Shown piece after piece: positions 7,428 through 16,161 of a DNA stretch of 25,756 nucleotides. The position numbers and the translations under genes were made by a program. Origin of the DNA: SIG622 sp045652245. Its GTDB lineage: Bacteria > Bacillota > Clostridia > Oscillospirales > CAG-382. The notes below the pieces were generated by a model. That model did no database searches and was not told the DNA's origin. It was given only the letters and a program-made list of their open reading frames with translations. Within the stretch, counting starts at the first letter, position 1. Each line of letters opens with the position of its first letter. Where the stretch lies: NCBI GenBank assembly GCA_045652245.1, contig JAZRTY010000009.1, positions 1-25,756 of the forward strand, given 5' to 3'.

Positions 7428-7799
7428 TTGAGAGTAGCTATTGACACCTATAAAAGAAAAGCACAGGCATATTTCAGAAAATGCGACAAAGCCAACGGGG
7501 ATACAGGAGGCAAGCTTACAAAGCCATATACCCTTTCGGGACTTCTTTGTGACCTTGAGCTTACAAGGGAACAGTTTTTCTCTCTGAAAAAAAGCCGTGA
7601 GGGCAGACGGTTTGTAAACTCAACTCTTACGAAAATCGAGGCTTTCATTGAGGAAAATGCGCTAAACGGCAAGATTTCTTCGAGTGCTGCTGCTAATTCT
7701 CTGAAATACAGCCTTGGCTGGACAGAAAAAGAGGAGGACGAGGAAAGAGGCGATATTGTCGTCACTCTCTCAAAAGAGGCTCAGGAGCTTGCACGGTGA
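7428..7799 (+). CDS. Terminase small subunit (probable)
   Basis: The 123-residue protein fits the small DNA-packaging subunit that recognises phage DNA and loads the large terminase. The stretch LTKPYTLSGLLCDLELTREQ resembles the N-terminal HTH of gp3-type small terminases. The later YSLGW near residue 94 resembles the usual LKN-YGW element after the helical oligomerisation region. Start is TTG at 7428 with AGGAGGGAGGTGAT just upstream. It is immediately followed by the large terminase, the standard order. It could be missed by searches because small terminases diverge quickly. Confidence 0.75.
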   Translation: MRVAIDTYKRKAQAYFRKCDKANGDTGGKLTKPYTLSGLLCDLELTREQFFSLKKSREGRRFVNSTLTKIEAFIEENALNGKISSSAAANSLKYSLGWTEKEEDEERGDIVVTLSKEAQELAR

Positions 7800-7823
7800 G
7801 AATGACGAGGAAGCTGAAAAAAG

Positions 7824-9197
7824 ATGCATTTTGCTAATAATATTAGCTGCAATATACAGGGGGTGATAAAGATAGAGTCAAAAAAGAAGCTTGTTCTGAA
7901 GGGGTTGCCGCAGGAAAAGCAGCTGCTGTTTTTCGAGAGCACAACGAAATACACAGCCTACGGAGGTGCCAGGGGTGGAGGAAAAAGCTGGGCTTTGAGA
8001 AGAAAGCTTGTGCTTATGTGCCTGAGATACAGCGGACTTTCGGTGCTGCTTTTACGCCGTACCTACCCGGAGCTTCGGGAAAACCACATAAGACCCTTGC
8101 TTTCCGAGCTTTCGTCTGTTGCGTCTTATTCGGATTTGCGAAAATCCTTTGAGTTTGCAAACGGTTCACGTATAAAGCTTGGTTACTGTGACAGCGAGGA
8201 TGACACGAACCAGTACCAGGGACAGGAATATGATATTATCGGCATTGACGAGGCTACGCAGTTTTCGGAATATCAGTTTCACACTCTCAAGGGTTGTCTT
8301 CGAGGTACAAACGGGTATCCGAAACGGATTTATCTTACTTGCAATCCCGGTGGTGTCGGACATGGCTGGGTGAAACGTTTGTTTATTGACAGAAACTTCC
8401 GAAGTGGCGAAAACCCCGATGAATACAGCTTTATCCCGGCTTCGGTCTATGACAACAAAATATTACTTTTGGAAAATCCCGATTACCCAAAGCAGCTTGA
8501 GAGTTTGCCGGAGGAGTTGCGACGAGCGTGGCTTTATGGTGACTGGGGAGTTTTTGCAGGTCAGTATTTTCCGGAGTTTTCAAGGGATTTACACGTTGTT
8601 ACTCCATTTGCCATTCCTGATGAATGGACAAGGTATTGCTCGATTGACTACGGCCTTGATATGCTTGCGGCGATGTTTATTGCAGTGTCACCAACGGGGG
8701 TGGCGTATGTTTATGACGAGGTTTATGAAAAAGACCTGATTGTAAGCTGTGCGAGTGCAAAAATTCTCGAAAAAGCAGCAGGTGTTACCCAGTTTTTAGC
8801 CCCCTCTGACCTATGGTCAAGGCAGAAGGACAGTGGAAAGAGTATCGCCGAGCTTTTTTCAGACAGTGGGGTATATCTTACCAAGATAAATTCCGAGAGA
8901 ATACAAGGCTGGCTTTGTCTTAAGGAATGGTTGAAAATTTATGAGGAAAACGGACAGAAAACCTCTCTTCTTAAAATTTTCAGCAATTGCACTAATATTA
9001 TTAGGTGTTTACCGTTACTTCTTTGCGATAAGGAGAAAAACGGAGATGTCAGCACACGACCTCACGAGATTACTCACGCACCTGATGCGCTTCGTTATTT
9101 TGTGGTTTCAAGACCGTATTTTGCAAGTAAAACAAGTAAAGAAAAATATAAAAAGCTCCCGGGAAGGCTTACAGGCAGAGCTTTGAGAGCTTTTTAA
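7824..9197 (+). CDS. terL: Terminase large subunit (phage DNA packaging motor)
   Basis: This 457-residue protein is an ATP-driven packaging motor with endonuclease. Walker A is GGARGGGKS (residues 47-55). Walker B is IIGIDEA with Asp142-Glu143. The coupling stretch YLTCNPGGVGHGWVKRLFID follows. The C-terminal RNase-H-like nuclease begins at YCSIDYGLD, whose first acidic residue is a likely metal ligand, and THAPDALRYF near the end is another typical acidic nuclease segment. Length is usual for TerL. The ATG at 7824 has GAGG about 13 nt away; an in-frame GTG at 7863 behind CAGGGG is an alternative start. The ATPase and nuclease both look intact, so packaging competence is plausible. Confidence 0.93.
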   Translation: MHFANNISCNIQGVIKIESKKKLVLKGLPQEKQLLFFESTTKYTAYGGARGGGKSWALRRKLVLMCLRYSGLSVLLLRRTYPELRENHIRPLLSELSSVASYSDLRKSFEFANGSRIKLGYCDSEDDTNQYQGQEYDIIGIDEATQFSEYQFHTLKGCLRGTNGYPKRIYLTCNPGGVGHGWVKRLFIDRNFRSGENPDEYSFIPASVYDNKILLLENPDYPKQLESLPEELRRAWLYGDWGVFAGQYFPEFSRDLHVVTPFAIPDEWTRYCSIDYGLDMLAAMFIAVSPTGVAYVYDEVYEKDLIVSCASAKILEKAAGVTQFLAPSDLWSRQKDSGKSIAELFSDSGVYLTKINSERIQGWLCLKEWLKIYEENGQKTSLLKIFSNCTNIIRCLPLLLCDKEKNGDVSTRPHEITHAPDALRYFVVSRPYFASKTSKEKYKKLPGRLTGRALRAF

Positions 9198-9222
9198 ATA
9201 ATAAATGAAAGGAAGAAAATTT

Positions 9223-11088
9223 ATGAATTTTACCGAAAAGCTGTTCGGAAAGAGAAAAAAGGCGTCTTTTTCCGGGTACGACTACTCAACAGTTTATGAC
9301 AGAGAGGACACAGTTCAAAGGCTGCTTTCCTATGCAAGTATGTCAAAGCAGGATATAAACGAATATTGGAAGAAGATGCGTTCTTACTATGACGGAAATC
9401 ACAGCACAGAGGCATTTACGTCAAAGTTTACTCTTGAGAACGGTCTGCCGTTCAGGACGGCTGTATGCTCTGACGGTTATATTCACGTTGAGAGTCAGAT
9501 TGATGCTACTATTCCGGAATTTGAGTTCTCACCTCGTGGAAATGACGATTCCGAAAAGGCAAAGCAGAGAGAAAAGGTAGTACGCTACATTTGCGATACC
9601 AGCGATCTTGAATACAAAAATTCAAGGAACGAAAGACGACTTGGAATACTCGGTTCTGCCGTATGGAAAGTATGCTGGGACTGGTCAAACAAAAACGGTG
9701 GTGTTATGGGTGAGGTTGTAATTGACAACCCAAGTCCCTTTGAAATTTATCCCGATCCGTGTGCTAAAACTGTTGACGAGTGTGAGTATATCGGTTATGT
9801 TTACTCGATGCACAGAGAAAAGGCAAGAAGAATTTTTGAAAAGGAACTGTCGATTCGCGGAATTTCCTTTGACGAGCTTGTATATTCCTCAGATTCCGGA
9901 AAGCACATTTATCTGGATGGTGAGAATGACGAATTTTCCTACAAAACCGAGAATGACACGGTAAGAATTACCGAATGGTGGTTCAGACAGACACAGGACG
10001 GTTCGTGCGATATTGAATGTTACAGCGAGGGCAAAAAGAAGCTTGTTCATTATGATTACAAAGCAGGAGATATCGGTCTTATTTTACTTATCGGAAACAC
10101 AGAAGTCAGATACATTCCGAAATATTGGAGAAATACCAATTGTGATATGTTCCCGTTTGTAGTTTACGACAGACTCCCGGGTGAAAACTCTATCTGGGGT
10201 AAAAGTGAGCTTGAGGCGATTATTCCCTTTATTGATGCTGCCGACAGAGAAATTGCATACGCACAGCTGAATTCTGCGTACTCCTCAAATGACATTATTG
10301 TAGCTGAAGAAAATGCACTTTGCGAGGACTGTGAATTTGATAATTCTCCGGGTGCTGTATGGAAGCTGCGTCCGGGTATGATGGGTAAGGTACAAAGACT
10401 CGGAAATTCAGGCTATACCGAGAGCTACTTACATTCAAACTATGATAAGTGGCGTTATCTTATGGAGCAGACAACAGGTAATTTCACAATAAATCAGGGA
10501 AATGAGCCTGAAAGAGTTACAACTGCCACAGGTATTGCCATTCTTAACGAGAGAGCCAAAAACCGAGGAGCTCTTAAGAAAATCGATAAAAGTGCAGGCT
10601 TTGCAAGACTTTTTGAGCTTTGCGACAGAACTGCTCTTGAATATTACGATGACGGCAGAGTGATTTTCACGGGGGCTGCCGATAAGGACTCTTATGTATT
10701 CAAGTATGAGGATTATCTTGTAGATGACGGTGAGAACGGTTATATTCCGAGAGTTGATGTGAGAATTCATATCGGTGACGGACTTGCAAATTCAAAGGCG
10801 TTTACTATTTCGGCAATCAGCTCACTTATTTCTACTCCCATTACTGCCGATAACTACAAGATTGTCAAGAGCTATCTTGAACTTATTGACCTGCCTATGC
10901 GTGCCGAGATTTGTGATATGCTTGATGAGAAATTTGAAAGCAACAAGAGTGGAGACACACAGGATTTATCGCAGTTTTTGAGCTTGCTTGAAACAGAGCT
11001 TGAAAAGGAAGTTGAAAATCCTGAAGAAACAGGTATTGATTATGATGCCGGAAATTCAGAGTACGTAGGGGGATATGAAAATGAGTGA
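9223..11088 (+). CDS. Phage portal protein (P22/podovirus-like)
   Basis: The portal is the dodecameric ring at the capsid vertex through which terminase packs DNA. At 621 residues it is long, as in P22-type portals. Typical stretches are NPSPFEIYPDPCAKTVDECE in the first half, LPGENSIWGKSELEAIIPFI in the middle, and TTGNFTINQGNEPERVTTAT in the channel region. I chose the ATG at 9223 instead of 9205 because AAAGGAAG (9208-9215) forms a well spaced ribosome site for it. The C-terminal 40 residues are acidic. It overlaps the scaffold start by a few bases, implying translational coupling. Confidence 0.85.
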   Translation: MNFTEKLFGKRKKASFSGYDYSTVYDREDTVQRLLSYASMSKQDINEYWKKMRSYYDGNHSTEAFTSKFTLENGLPFRTAVCSDGYIHVESQIDATIPEFEFSPRGNDDSEKAKQREKVVRYICDTSDLEYKNSRNERRLGILGSAVWKVCWDWSNKNGGVMGEVVIDNPSPFEIYPDPCAKTVDECEYIGYVYSMHREKARRIFEKELSIRGISFDELVYSSDSGKHIYLDGENDEFSYKTENDTVRITEWWFRQTQDGSCDIECYSEGKKKLVHYDYKAGDIGLILLIGNTEVRYIPKYWRNTNCDMFPFVVYDRLPGENSIWGKSELEAIIPFIDAADREIAYAQLNSAYSSNDIIVAEENALCEDCEFDNSPGAVWKLRPGMMGKVQRLGNSGYTESYLHSNYDKWRYLMEQTTGNFTINQGNEPERVTTATGIAILNERAKNRGALKKIDKSAGFARLFELCDRTALEYYDDGRVIFTGAADKDSYVFKYEDYLVDDGENGYIPRVDVRIHIGDGLANSKAFTISAISSLISTPITADNYKIVKSYLELIDLPMRAEICDMLDEKFESNKSGDTQDLSQFLSLLETELEKEVENPEETGIDYDAGNSEYVGGYENE

Positions 11089-12022
11089 AAAGATTGAAAA
11101 AGGAACAAACGAAAGGTTGTTTACTCAGGCAGAGCTTTCAAAGCTTATAAACAAACGTCTGTCACGCGAGAGACGGAACAATGCTGCTCTTTCAAACGTG
11201 TATAAGCTTTTGAAAGTGCTTGCAGAAAAGAAAATCATTAACGCATCTTCATATGCGGAGGCGGCACAGGAGCTGCAAAATAAACTTATGCTCCTTTGTA
11301 ACGACGAAAATATGAAAACCGACGACCGGAAGGTCGGAAAATCAGGGGAAGTAGCAGAAGAAATCAAGATTATTTCCGAATTGTACGAAACATCAGAAAC
11401 AGACGAAGATAGCGAAAGGGCAGAGGAAATTATCCCGGTTGACATAACCGAAACCGTCAAAAGAGGTGATGTCGAGCCTGATAGCGTAAATACTTCGGAA
11501 AGCTTTGCAGATGAAATTTATACTTCTGACTGCGAGCTTTGTAAAGAGGAAAAAGCTTCTTTTGAAGAAAAAAAGCCGGAAGCATATCCTTTATCGGAAA
11601 TTTCGGAATTGTTTGAACGTTTCCCTGAAAACAGAGCATGGAAGATTATTACGAGCCATGAATTCTCAGACTTTTGTCGTGGACGCGTGGGGGGACTTTG
11701 CGAGCTTTATGACTGTTTTTGTAAGCATTTCGGAAAGCTTAGCAGTCTTTTTGATGGGGAGGAAAAGACTGAATCAGAGCATTTATCCGAAGGTACTTAC
11801 AACAACATAAGTCCTCGCAATATTATCTCGGAATATTCTTCAACAGGCTTTTCGGGACGCAGTGCAAGTCCTTCCTCGGATGACGGTGCAAATCTGTCGC
11901 CGCTTCAGAGAAAAATTGCAAAAAGCGCAGGTATTTCCTACAGAGAATACGCAAGTATGCTCCGTGAGATACCGCAATACAGTAAGAGTGACAAGAGAAC
12001 TCTTACAAAAATCAGAATTTAA
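11075..12022 (+). CDS. Capsid scaffolding protein (probable)
   Basis: This 315-residue, highly charged protein matches scaffold behaviour in composition and position between portal and major capsid. The N-terminal FTQAELSKLINKRLSRERR (16-34) is the usual helical start of DUF4355-like scaffolds. The C-terminal LSPLQRKIAKSAGISYREY followed by ASMLREIP resembles the capsid-binding tail. Scaffolds guide prohead assembly and are then lost. The central 60-270 region is long and acidic and includes a structured-looking patch with several cysteines (about 180-235). An ATG at 11081 is an alternative start; GTAGGGGG precedes both. It overlaps the portal by 14 nt. Confidence 0.75.
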   Translation: MKMSEKIEKGTNERLFTQAELSKLINKRLSRERRNNAALSNVYKLLKVLAEKKIINASSYAEAAQELQNKLMLLCNDENMKTDDRKVGKSGEVAEEIKIISELYETSETDEDSERAEEIIPVDITETVKRGDVEPDSVNTSESFADEIYTSDCELCKEEKASFEEKKPEAYPLSEISELFERFPENRAWKIITSHEFSDFCRGRVGGLCELYDCFCKHFGKLSSLFDGEEKTESEHLSEGTYNNISPRNIISEYSSTGFSGRSASPSSDDGANLSPLQRKIAKSAGISYREYASMLREIPQYSKSDKRTLTKIRI

Positions 12023-12049
12023 ACTAAAAAAAGAAAGGAAATTAAAACT

Positions 12050-12988
12050 ATGAATGACATTTATACTTGGCAGGATGACCTGTACCCTCTTGTTAAAAAG
12101 AGATTTGACCTGAGATATGCAAAAAGACTCGACCTTATCAATGAGGTTTGTGATGTTATTGAACAGGACGAAATTGATTACAGACTTGAAGGCGTTGGTG
12201 GCTTCGGTGAGCTTCCGGAATATGACGGAACAGACCTTACAAGTGCCGACCAGAAGCGTTCCTTCATTACAACTATTACTCCGAAGGAGCACGCTTTAGC
12301 CGTTGGTCTTTCTTATAAGAAGGCTAAGGTAGACCTTTCCGGCGAGGCTGCGAAAATCGGTACAAGACTTGCTGACTCTGCATATATGACAGTACTTAAC
12401 GAATTCTACAGAGTATTCGGTAATGCCTTTACTACTCTCGGTGCTGACAATCAGCCCTGGGCAAGTGAAAAGCACCCGATTAACACAGTTTCTTCTGAAA
12501 CCTACTCTAACCTTATTACAGAAAATCTCAGTGTTGCAGCTATTACAAAGGCGCAGACTATGGCGTCAAAGTTTGTAACACCTGACGGTCTTCCCTTTGC
12601 AGGTAATTTTGACCTTCTTCTTGTTTCTCCCGAGCTTGAAGCAAAGGCAAAGGAAATCTGTGGACCTAACTCCAAGATTATCCCTGAAAAGAACCCCGAC
12701 CTTGATGCTCCTGCAAATGCAGCTAACCCCGTTTACGGTATGAAGTATCTTGTTGTCGGTGCCGGAAGCCTTGGTTTCCAAGGTAAACAGTGGGCACTTG
12801 CTGACTCTATGCTTCTTCGTGAAGTACTCAAGCTTGTTTATATTTCAAGACCTACCGTTCTTGTTGCAAAGCAGGATAATCCTCTTATTACTGACTACAT
12901 CGGATATGTTGACTTCGGCTTCGGCTTTGCTGACGGTCGTCCGATTATCTTCTCAAACCCCGTAGAACCCGAAACTGTGGAGGAATAA
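12050..12988 (+). CDS. Major capsid protein (HK97 fold)
   Basis: This 312-residue protein is the shell subunit. The order of elements fits HK97-fold capsids: an N-terminal arm, a GGFGELPEYDGTD strand region, the ITPKEHALAVGLSYKKAKVD segment (E-loop/P-domain region), a spine helix region (LADSAYMTVLNEFYRVF), and an A-domain with DLLLVSPELEAKAKEI. The SEKHPINTVSSETYSNLITE stretch resembles Mu gpT-like and related coat proteins. Length is typical. Codon choice looks strongly biased to a few codons (for example CTT for Leu, GAC for Asp), as expected of a highly expressed protein. Ribosome site AAAGGA is upstream. No protease gene is adjacent. Confidence 0.88.
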   Translation: MNDIYTWQDDLYPLVKKRFDLRYAKRLDLINEVCDVIEQDEIDYRLEGVGGFGELPEYDGTDLTSADQKRSFITTITPKEHALAVGLSYKKAKVDLSGEAAKIGTRLADSAYMTVLNEFYRVFGNAFTTLGADNQPWASEKHPINTVSSETYSNLITENLSVAAITKAQTMASKFVTPDGLPFAGNFDLLLVSPELEAKAKEICGPNSKIIPEKNPDLDAPANAANPVYGMKYLVVGAGSLGFQGKQWALADSMLLREVLKLVYISRPTVLVAKQDNPLITDYIGYVDFGFGFADGRPIIFSNPVEPETVEE

Positions 12989-12991
12989 CAG

Positions 12992-13255
12992 ATGAATCTA
13001 CAGTATTTATTGCCTGTAAAATCAGAAAACATTGTAATTTATGAAGGTACACAAAAACTGATTGATTCAAAGGGACTTATGGCGAAGCTGCGTGTTGTAT
13101 CGGGAACTGCCTATGTGACAGGAGAACATGATACTGTTACAAGTACTTCATACAATCTGAACCCCGGTGAAACAATAGACTTTGTCGGAAAACTCAAGGC
13201 TATAAGTGCAAGTGGCGGCTGTACAGTCAGAGTTTTATATTTTGACGCTGTCTGA
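12992..13255 (+). CDS. Small beta-rich protein, probable capsid decoration/cement protein
   Basis: I recognise no named family. The 87-residue protein starts 3 nt after the capsid stop codon, with its GGAGG site inside the capsid gene's last codons, so it is translationally coupled to the coat protein. The sequence alternates short hydrophobic strands and turns (VVSGTAYVTGEHDTVTSTS, then LNPGETIDFVGKLKAIS), as in a small beta-sandwich. No signal peptide or membrane segment is seen. Size and position fit a head decoration protein present in many copies. Confidence 0.6.
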   Translation: MNLQYLLPVKSENIVIYEGTQKLIDSKGLMAKLRVVSGTAYVTGEHDTVTSTSYNLNPGETIDFVGKLKAISASGGCTVRVLYFDAV

Positions 13256-13267
13256 TTTTTTATAAAG

Positions 13268-13304
13268 TTTTGACGGTATTGCTGCTTTGGCGATACCGTC
13301 AAAA
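13268..13304 (+). other. Strong hairpin between capsid/decoration genes and adaptor gene
   Basis: TTTTGACGGTAT (13268-13279) pairs perfectly with 13293-13304, a 12-bp stem with a 13-nt loop. No T-tract follows (AAAATAAAAG instead), so it is not a standard terminator. It could stabilise the upstream capsid mRNA or partly block readthrough, helping set more coat than neck protein. AGGAGG for the next gene follows at once. Confidence 0.6.
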
Positions 13305-13325
13305 TAAAAGATAAGGAGGAAAATG

Positions 13326-14258
13326 ATGTTTTTACAAAATCATACCTTTGAAGAGCTGCGTACAAGAGTACTGAAACTTCTTGAGAGATACAGCTCGAAC
13401 GGAGTACAGAATTCCTGTGGCGAGGTAAAGGATATTGAAGCTCGTCTTGTCGAGAGTACCAATACTCATTTACGAAAGCTGTATTCAGAGCTTTTAAGAC
13501 CCGTACGCAGGGTACAGATAAAAATTAAAAAGCTTAATTTTTTATGTACCAAGAAATATACCATAAAGCAGAACAAGCCGCTGGTCTGGGAAAACGTCGG
13601 AACCGGTATGGTTTTTTATTGCAAGGTAAGAGGTGATATGACCTTTACTGTAGAGAGCGAAAGCGGAAGTAAGGTTTACACAATGCACAGTGATAACGGA
13701 GAACCGACAGTAATTTGCGGCAGCGCAAAAAGCTGTAAGGACAGCTATATGAAATTTAAGGCTGAAACAGCGACAGAGGCTGAATTTCTGGAATTTTTTG
13801 CCTTCTGGGGGGCAACCTACGCAGAGGACGAGGAGGTTGAAATAACAACCGACGGTATTATGTTTCCGAAAATCCCCGAGGATTGTGCAGAACTTATCGC
13901 AATTTACGATAAGTCCGGCAGGAAGGTTTCATCTGATATTGTTGAATATTCCACATATTCCGGAAGACTATATACCGACAATAAAAATTACGGTGAATAT
14001 ACTGTTGAATATGTTGCTTTGCCACAGGAAATTAGCTCAGATACAACAGGGGAGGAATTTATAAGACTTCCGTCTGTTTTGTTTGATGCACTTTGTTATA
14101 TGTGTGCTTCGGATATATGTCCTGCAAATGACGGCAACGTCTTTTCCAAGCTTACATACAAATACCGTGAAATTCTTGAAAACTACTACAGCAGAAGCAG
14201 AAGCTTCACTTCGGGAAGAAACAGTTTTTTCACTCTTACCGGGCGAATAAAGAAATAA
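13326..14258 (+). CDS. Head-tail adaptor/connector protein (P22 gp4-like, probable)
   Basis: The 310-residue protein fits a ring protein that binds below the portal. The N-terminal TFEELRTRVLKLLERYS and the C-terminal helical LPSVLFDALCYMCASDI followed by KLTYKYREILENYYSRS are typical of adaptors found after the coat gene. Between them, about residues 70-160, is a beta-rich insertion (KYTIKQNKPLVWENVGTGMV) that looks like a small carbohydrate- or protein-binding sandwich. ATG 13326 is preferred over 13323 because it gives a 6-nt spacing from GGAGG. No homology search was possible, so the adaptor role rests on position and the helical ends. Confidence 0.65.
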   Translation: MFLQNHTFEELRTRVLKLLERYSSNGVQNSCGEVKDIEARLVESTNTHLRKLYSELLRPVRRVQIKIKKLNFLCTKKYTIKQNKPLVWENVGTGMVFYCKVRGDMTFTVESESGSKVYTMHSDNGEPTVICGSAKSCKDSYMKFKAETATEAEFLEFFAFWGATYAEDEEVEITTDGIMFPKIPEDCAELIAIYDKSGRKVSSDIVEYSTYSGRLYTDNKNYGEYTVEYVALPQEISSDTTGEEFIRLPSVLFDALCYMCASDICPANDGNVFSKLTYKYREILENYYSRSRSFTSGRNSFFTLTGRIKK

Positions 14259-14277
14259 CAGACTATCAGGAGGGATT

Positions 14278-16116
14278 ATGTCACATATAAATATAAAGGT
14301 TCCCTCTATGGGGGCTTTGAAAATGAAAGAAAAGGAAATTACAGACTTTACGGGTGGTGTGAATTTCTGTATGTTTCCGACCGACCTTCGGACAGGTCAA
14401 AGTCCTTTTATGAAAAATCTTATATTCAGCAAAAATTTGCTTCGTACAAGATTCGGACAGAAAAATATTGATACAGCAAGTGAAATCGCAGGCGCTTTCC
14501 ATTCAAAATGTGAGAACCTGTACTTTGGCAGAGAGGTTATGCATATAGGAACGTCGCTTGTTACCTTCGATGGCGAAAAGTCCTATGTATCCCTTGACAC
14601 TTTGCCGGATTGCGACAGCTTTATGTTTGAAATGAACTCCAAGGTTTATGTTTTTTGCAAGGTGCGAAGAATATTTATACTCGACAGGGATTTTACGGCA
14701 ACAGAATATGAGCTTCCCGCCATTGAATATGTCAGGAGTGCAACCTATGGTCTGTCCTCCATCACTTATGCGCCAAAATCTGACCTGCTTGTACATGGAG
14801 ATATAATAATAAATTATCAGTATTCTGCAAACTCATCTTATTATTATGTATTGCCGCTTGTTTGCGACGAAGACTTCCCATTAGCTGTTTTTGACGGAGG
14901 TACGGGAACAGAAATTTCGCCGGAGGCGTACTATCTTGATACAGACGGAAAAACAATAAGATTTCACAGCAAACGACAAACAGGAATCAGTGTCAGGTAC
15001 ACGCCCGTGAAGGGGAGTGAGTGCAGAAAGTTTGATAAGATTTTCGATTGTACCCATGCTATCTGCTACGGCGGTTACAACAAGGGTGGTACAAGGGTAT
15101 TCTTTTCGGGAAATCCCGAACAGCAGAGCTATTACTATTACAGTGAGCTGCTTGACCCACTTACAGTTAAAGAGTTATCCTATGATATTCTTGGCGACGG
15201 AAGTCAGGATATTGTAAAATTTGCAAAGCAAAAGGGTGACCTTATGGCGTTTTGCGACAGAAGCGTTTACCGTATAACCTACAACTTTGACGAGGAAACA
15301 GGCTGCAGCTTTACTACTGCCGAAATCAGTTCAAAACTTGGCTGTGATATGCCGGGAAGTGTACAGCTGATTGACAACAGGCTTGTGTTTGCAAACTCGT
15401 CAACCGGAGTACATATTATAACCTCGTCTGATTTTACCGACGAGCTGAGTGTTCGCAGCCTTTCCTCGAATATTCTCGGAAGTGGTCTTGAAACAGGCTT
15501 TCTTGCAAGGGTAAAGGATTGTGAAGGAAAGTGCTTTTCAATTGATTTTGACAGAAAGTATTTCCTGTTCTTTGGTACGCACGCATTTGTCTGGGATTAC
15601 AGTCAGTATGGGTATTCAACTTCTCTTGAGCCGTTTGAGGCTGAAAGGAGACTTTCCTGGTACTACTTTGACTCAATACGGACTTATGCGCCATTTGAAC
15701 TTTTCGGTAAACTTTATGGACTTCATGAATCGGATGAAAATACAAAATTTATGGTTTTTTCTGATGAGGAAATCAAAGACTTTGATAAGGCTATCGAGTG
15801 CGAATTTATGACACCTGAAATTGAGCTTTCGACAGTACAGGCGAAAAAGATTCTGAATGAGGTTTTTTTCAGTTTGCTGAAGGAGGACTCTACTGTAAAG
15901 GTTACCGTTTATGTCGACGGGAAGGAAACTCAAAGCGAAAGCTTTGATATACGTAAAGACGAGACCGGAGAAAGAGGAGCGCTTGAGAGGTTGTTTCTTG
16001 CTGTAACTCCTTTTGAGGGCTACAGATTCTCCTTTAAAATTTCCAGCACAAGTGGAATTTTGGGAATTTACGATATTCTCATGCGCTTTAATAATGACAG
16101 GATTTTTTACAGATGA
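14278..16116 (+). CDS. Head/neck stabilization (gp10/nozzle-like) protein, probable
   Basis: The 612-residue protein begins with the stretch ITDFTGGVNFCMFPTDLRTG followed by GQSPFMKNLIFS, which resembles packaged-DNA-stabilization (P22 gp10-like) and nozzle proteins. In these, N-terminal strands lead into a beta-propeller. The middle has repeated beta blades rich in Tyr and Asp (RVFFSGNPEQQSYYYYSELL; DLMAFCDRSVYRITYN; FLFFGTHAFVWDYSQYGY). The C-terminal 120 residues form a further beta-sandwich-like domain. It would close the portal after packaging. AGGAGG precedes ATG 14278. Tail spikes or needle proteins do not follow, so this may be the last neck component. Confidence 0.65.
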   Translation: MSHINIKVPSMGALKMKEKEITDFTGGVNFCMFPTDLRTGQSPFMKNLIFSKNLLRTRFGQKNIDTASEIAGAFHSKCENLYFGREVMHIGTSLVTFDGEKSYVSLDTLPDCDSFMFEMNSKVYVFCKVRRIFILDRDFTATEYELPAIEYVRSATYGLSSITYAPKSDLLVHGDIIINYQYSANSSYYYVLPLVCDEDFPLAVFDGGTGTEISPEAYYLDTDGKTIRFHSKRQTGISVRYTPVKGSECRKFDKIFDCTHAICYGGYNKGGTRVFFSGNPEQQSYYYYSELLDPLTVKELSYDILGDGSQDIVKFAKQKGDLMAFCDRSVYRITYNFDEETGCSFTTAEISSKLGCDMPGSVQLIDNRLVFANSSTGVHIITSSDFTDELSVRSLSSNILGSGLETGFLARVKDCEGKCFSIDFDRKYFLFFGTHAFVWDYSQYGYSTSLEPFEAERRLSWYYFDSIRTYAPFELFGKLYGLHESDENTKFMVFSDEEIKDFDKAIECEFMTPEIELSTVQAKKILNEVFFSLLKEDSTVKVTVYVDGKETQSESFDIRKDETGERGALERLFLAVTPFEGYRFSFKISSTSGILGIYDILMRFNNDRIFYR

Positions 16117-16161
16117 TATGCTTTAATATAATGAATTTTATTTAGAAAAGGAGTGTTTTAT

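Noticed and set aside
9205..9222. Upstream ATG for the portal gene (9205)
   Set aside because: The AAAGGAAG that would serve as ribosome site lies inside that six-codon extension, so ATG 9223 is better.
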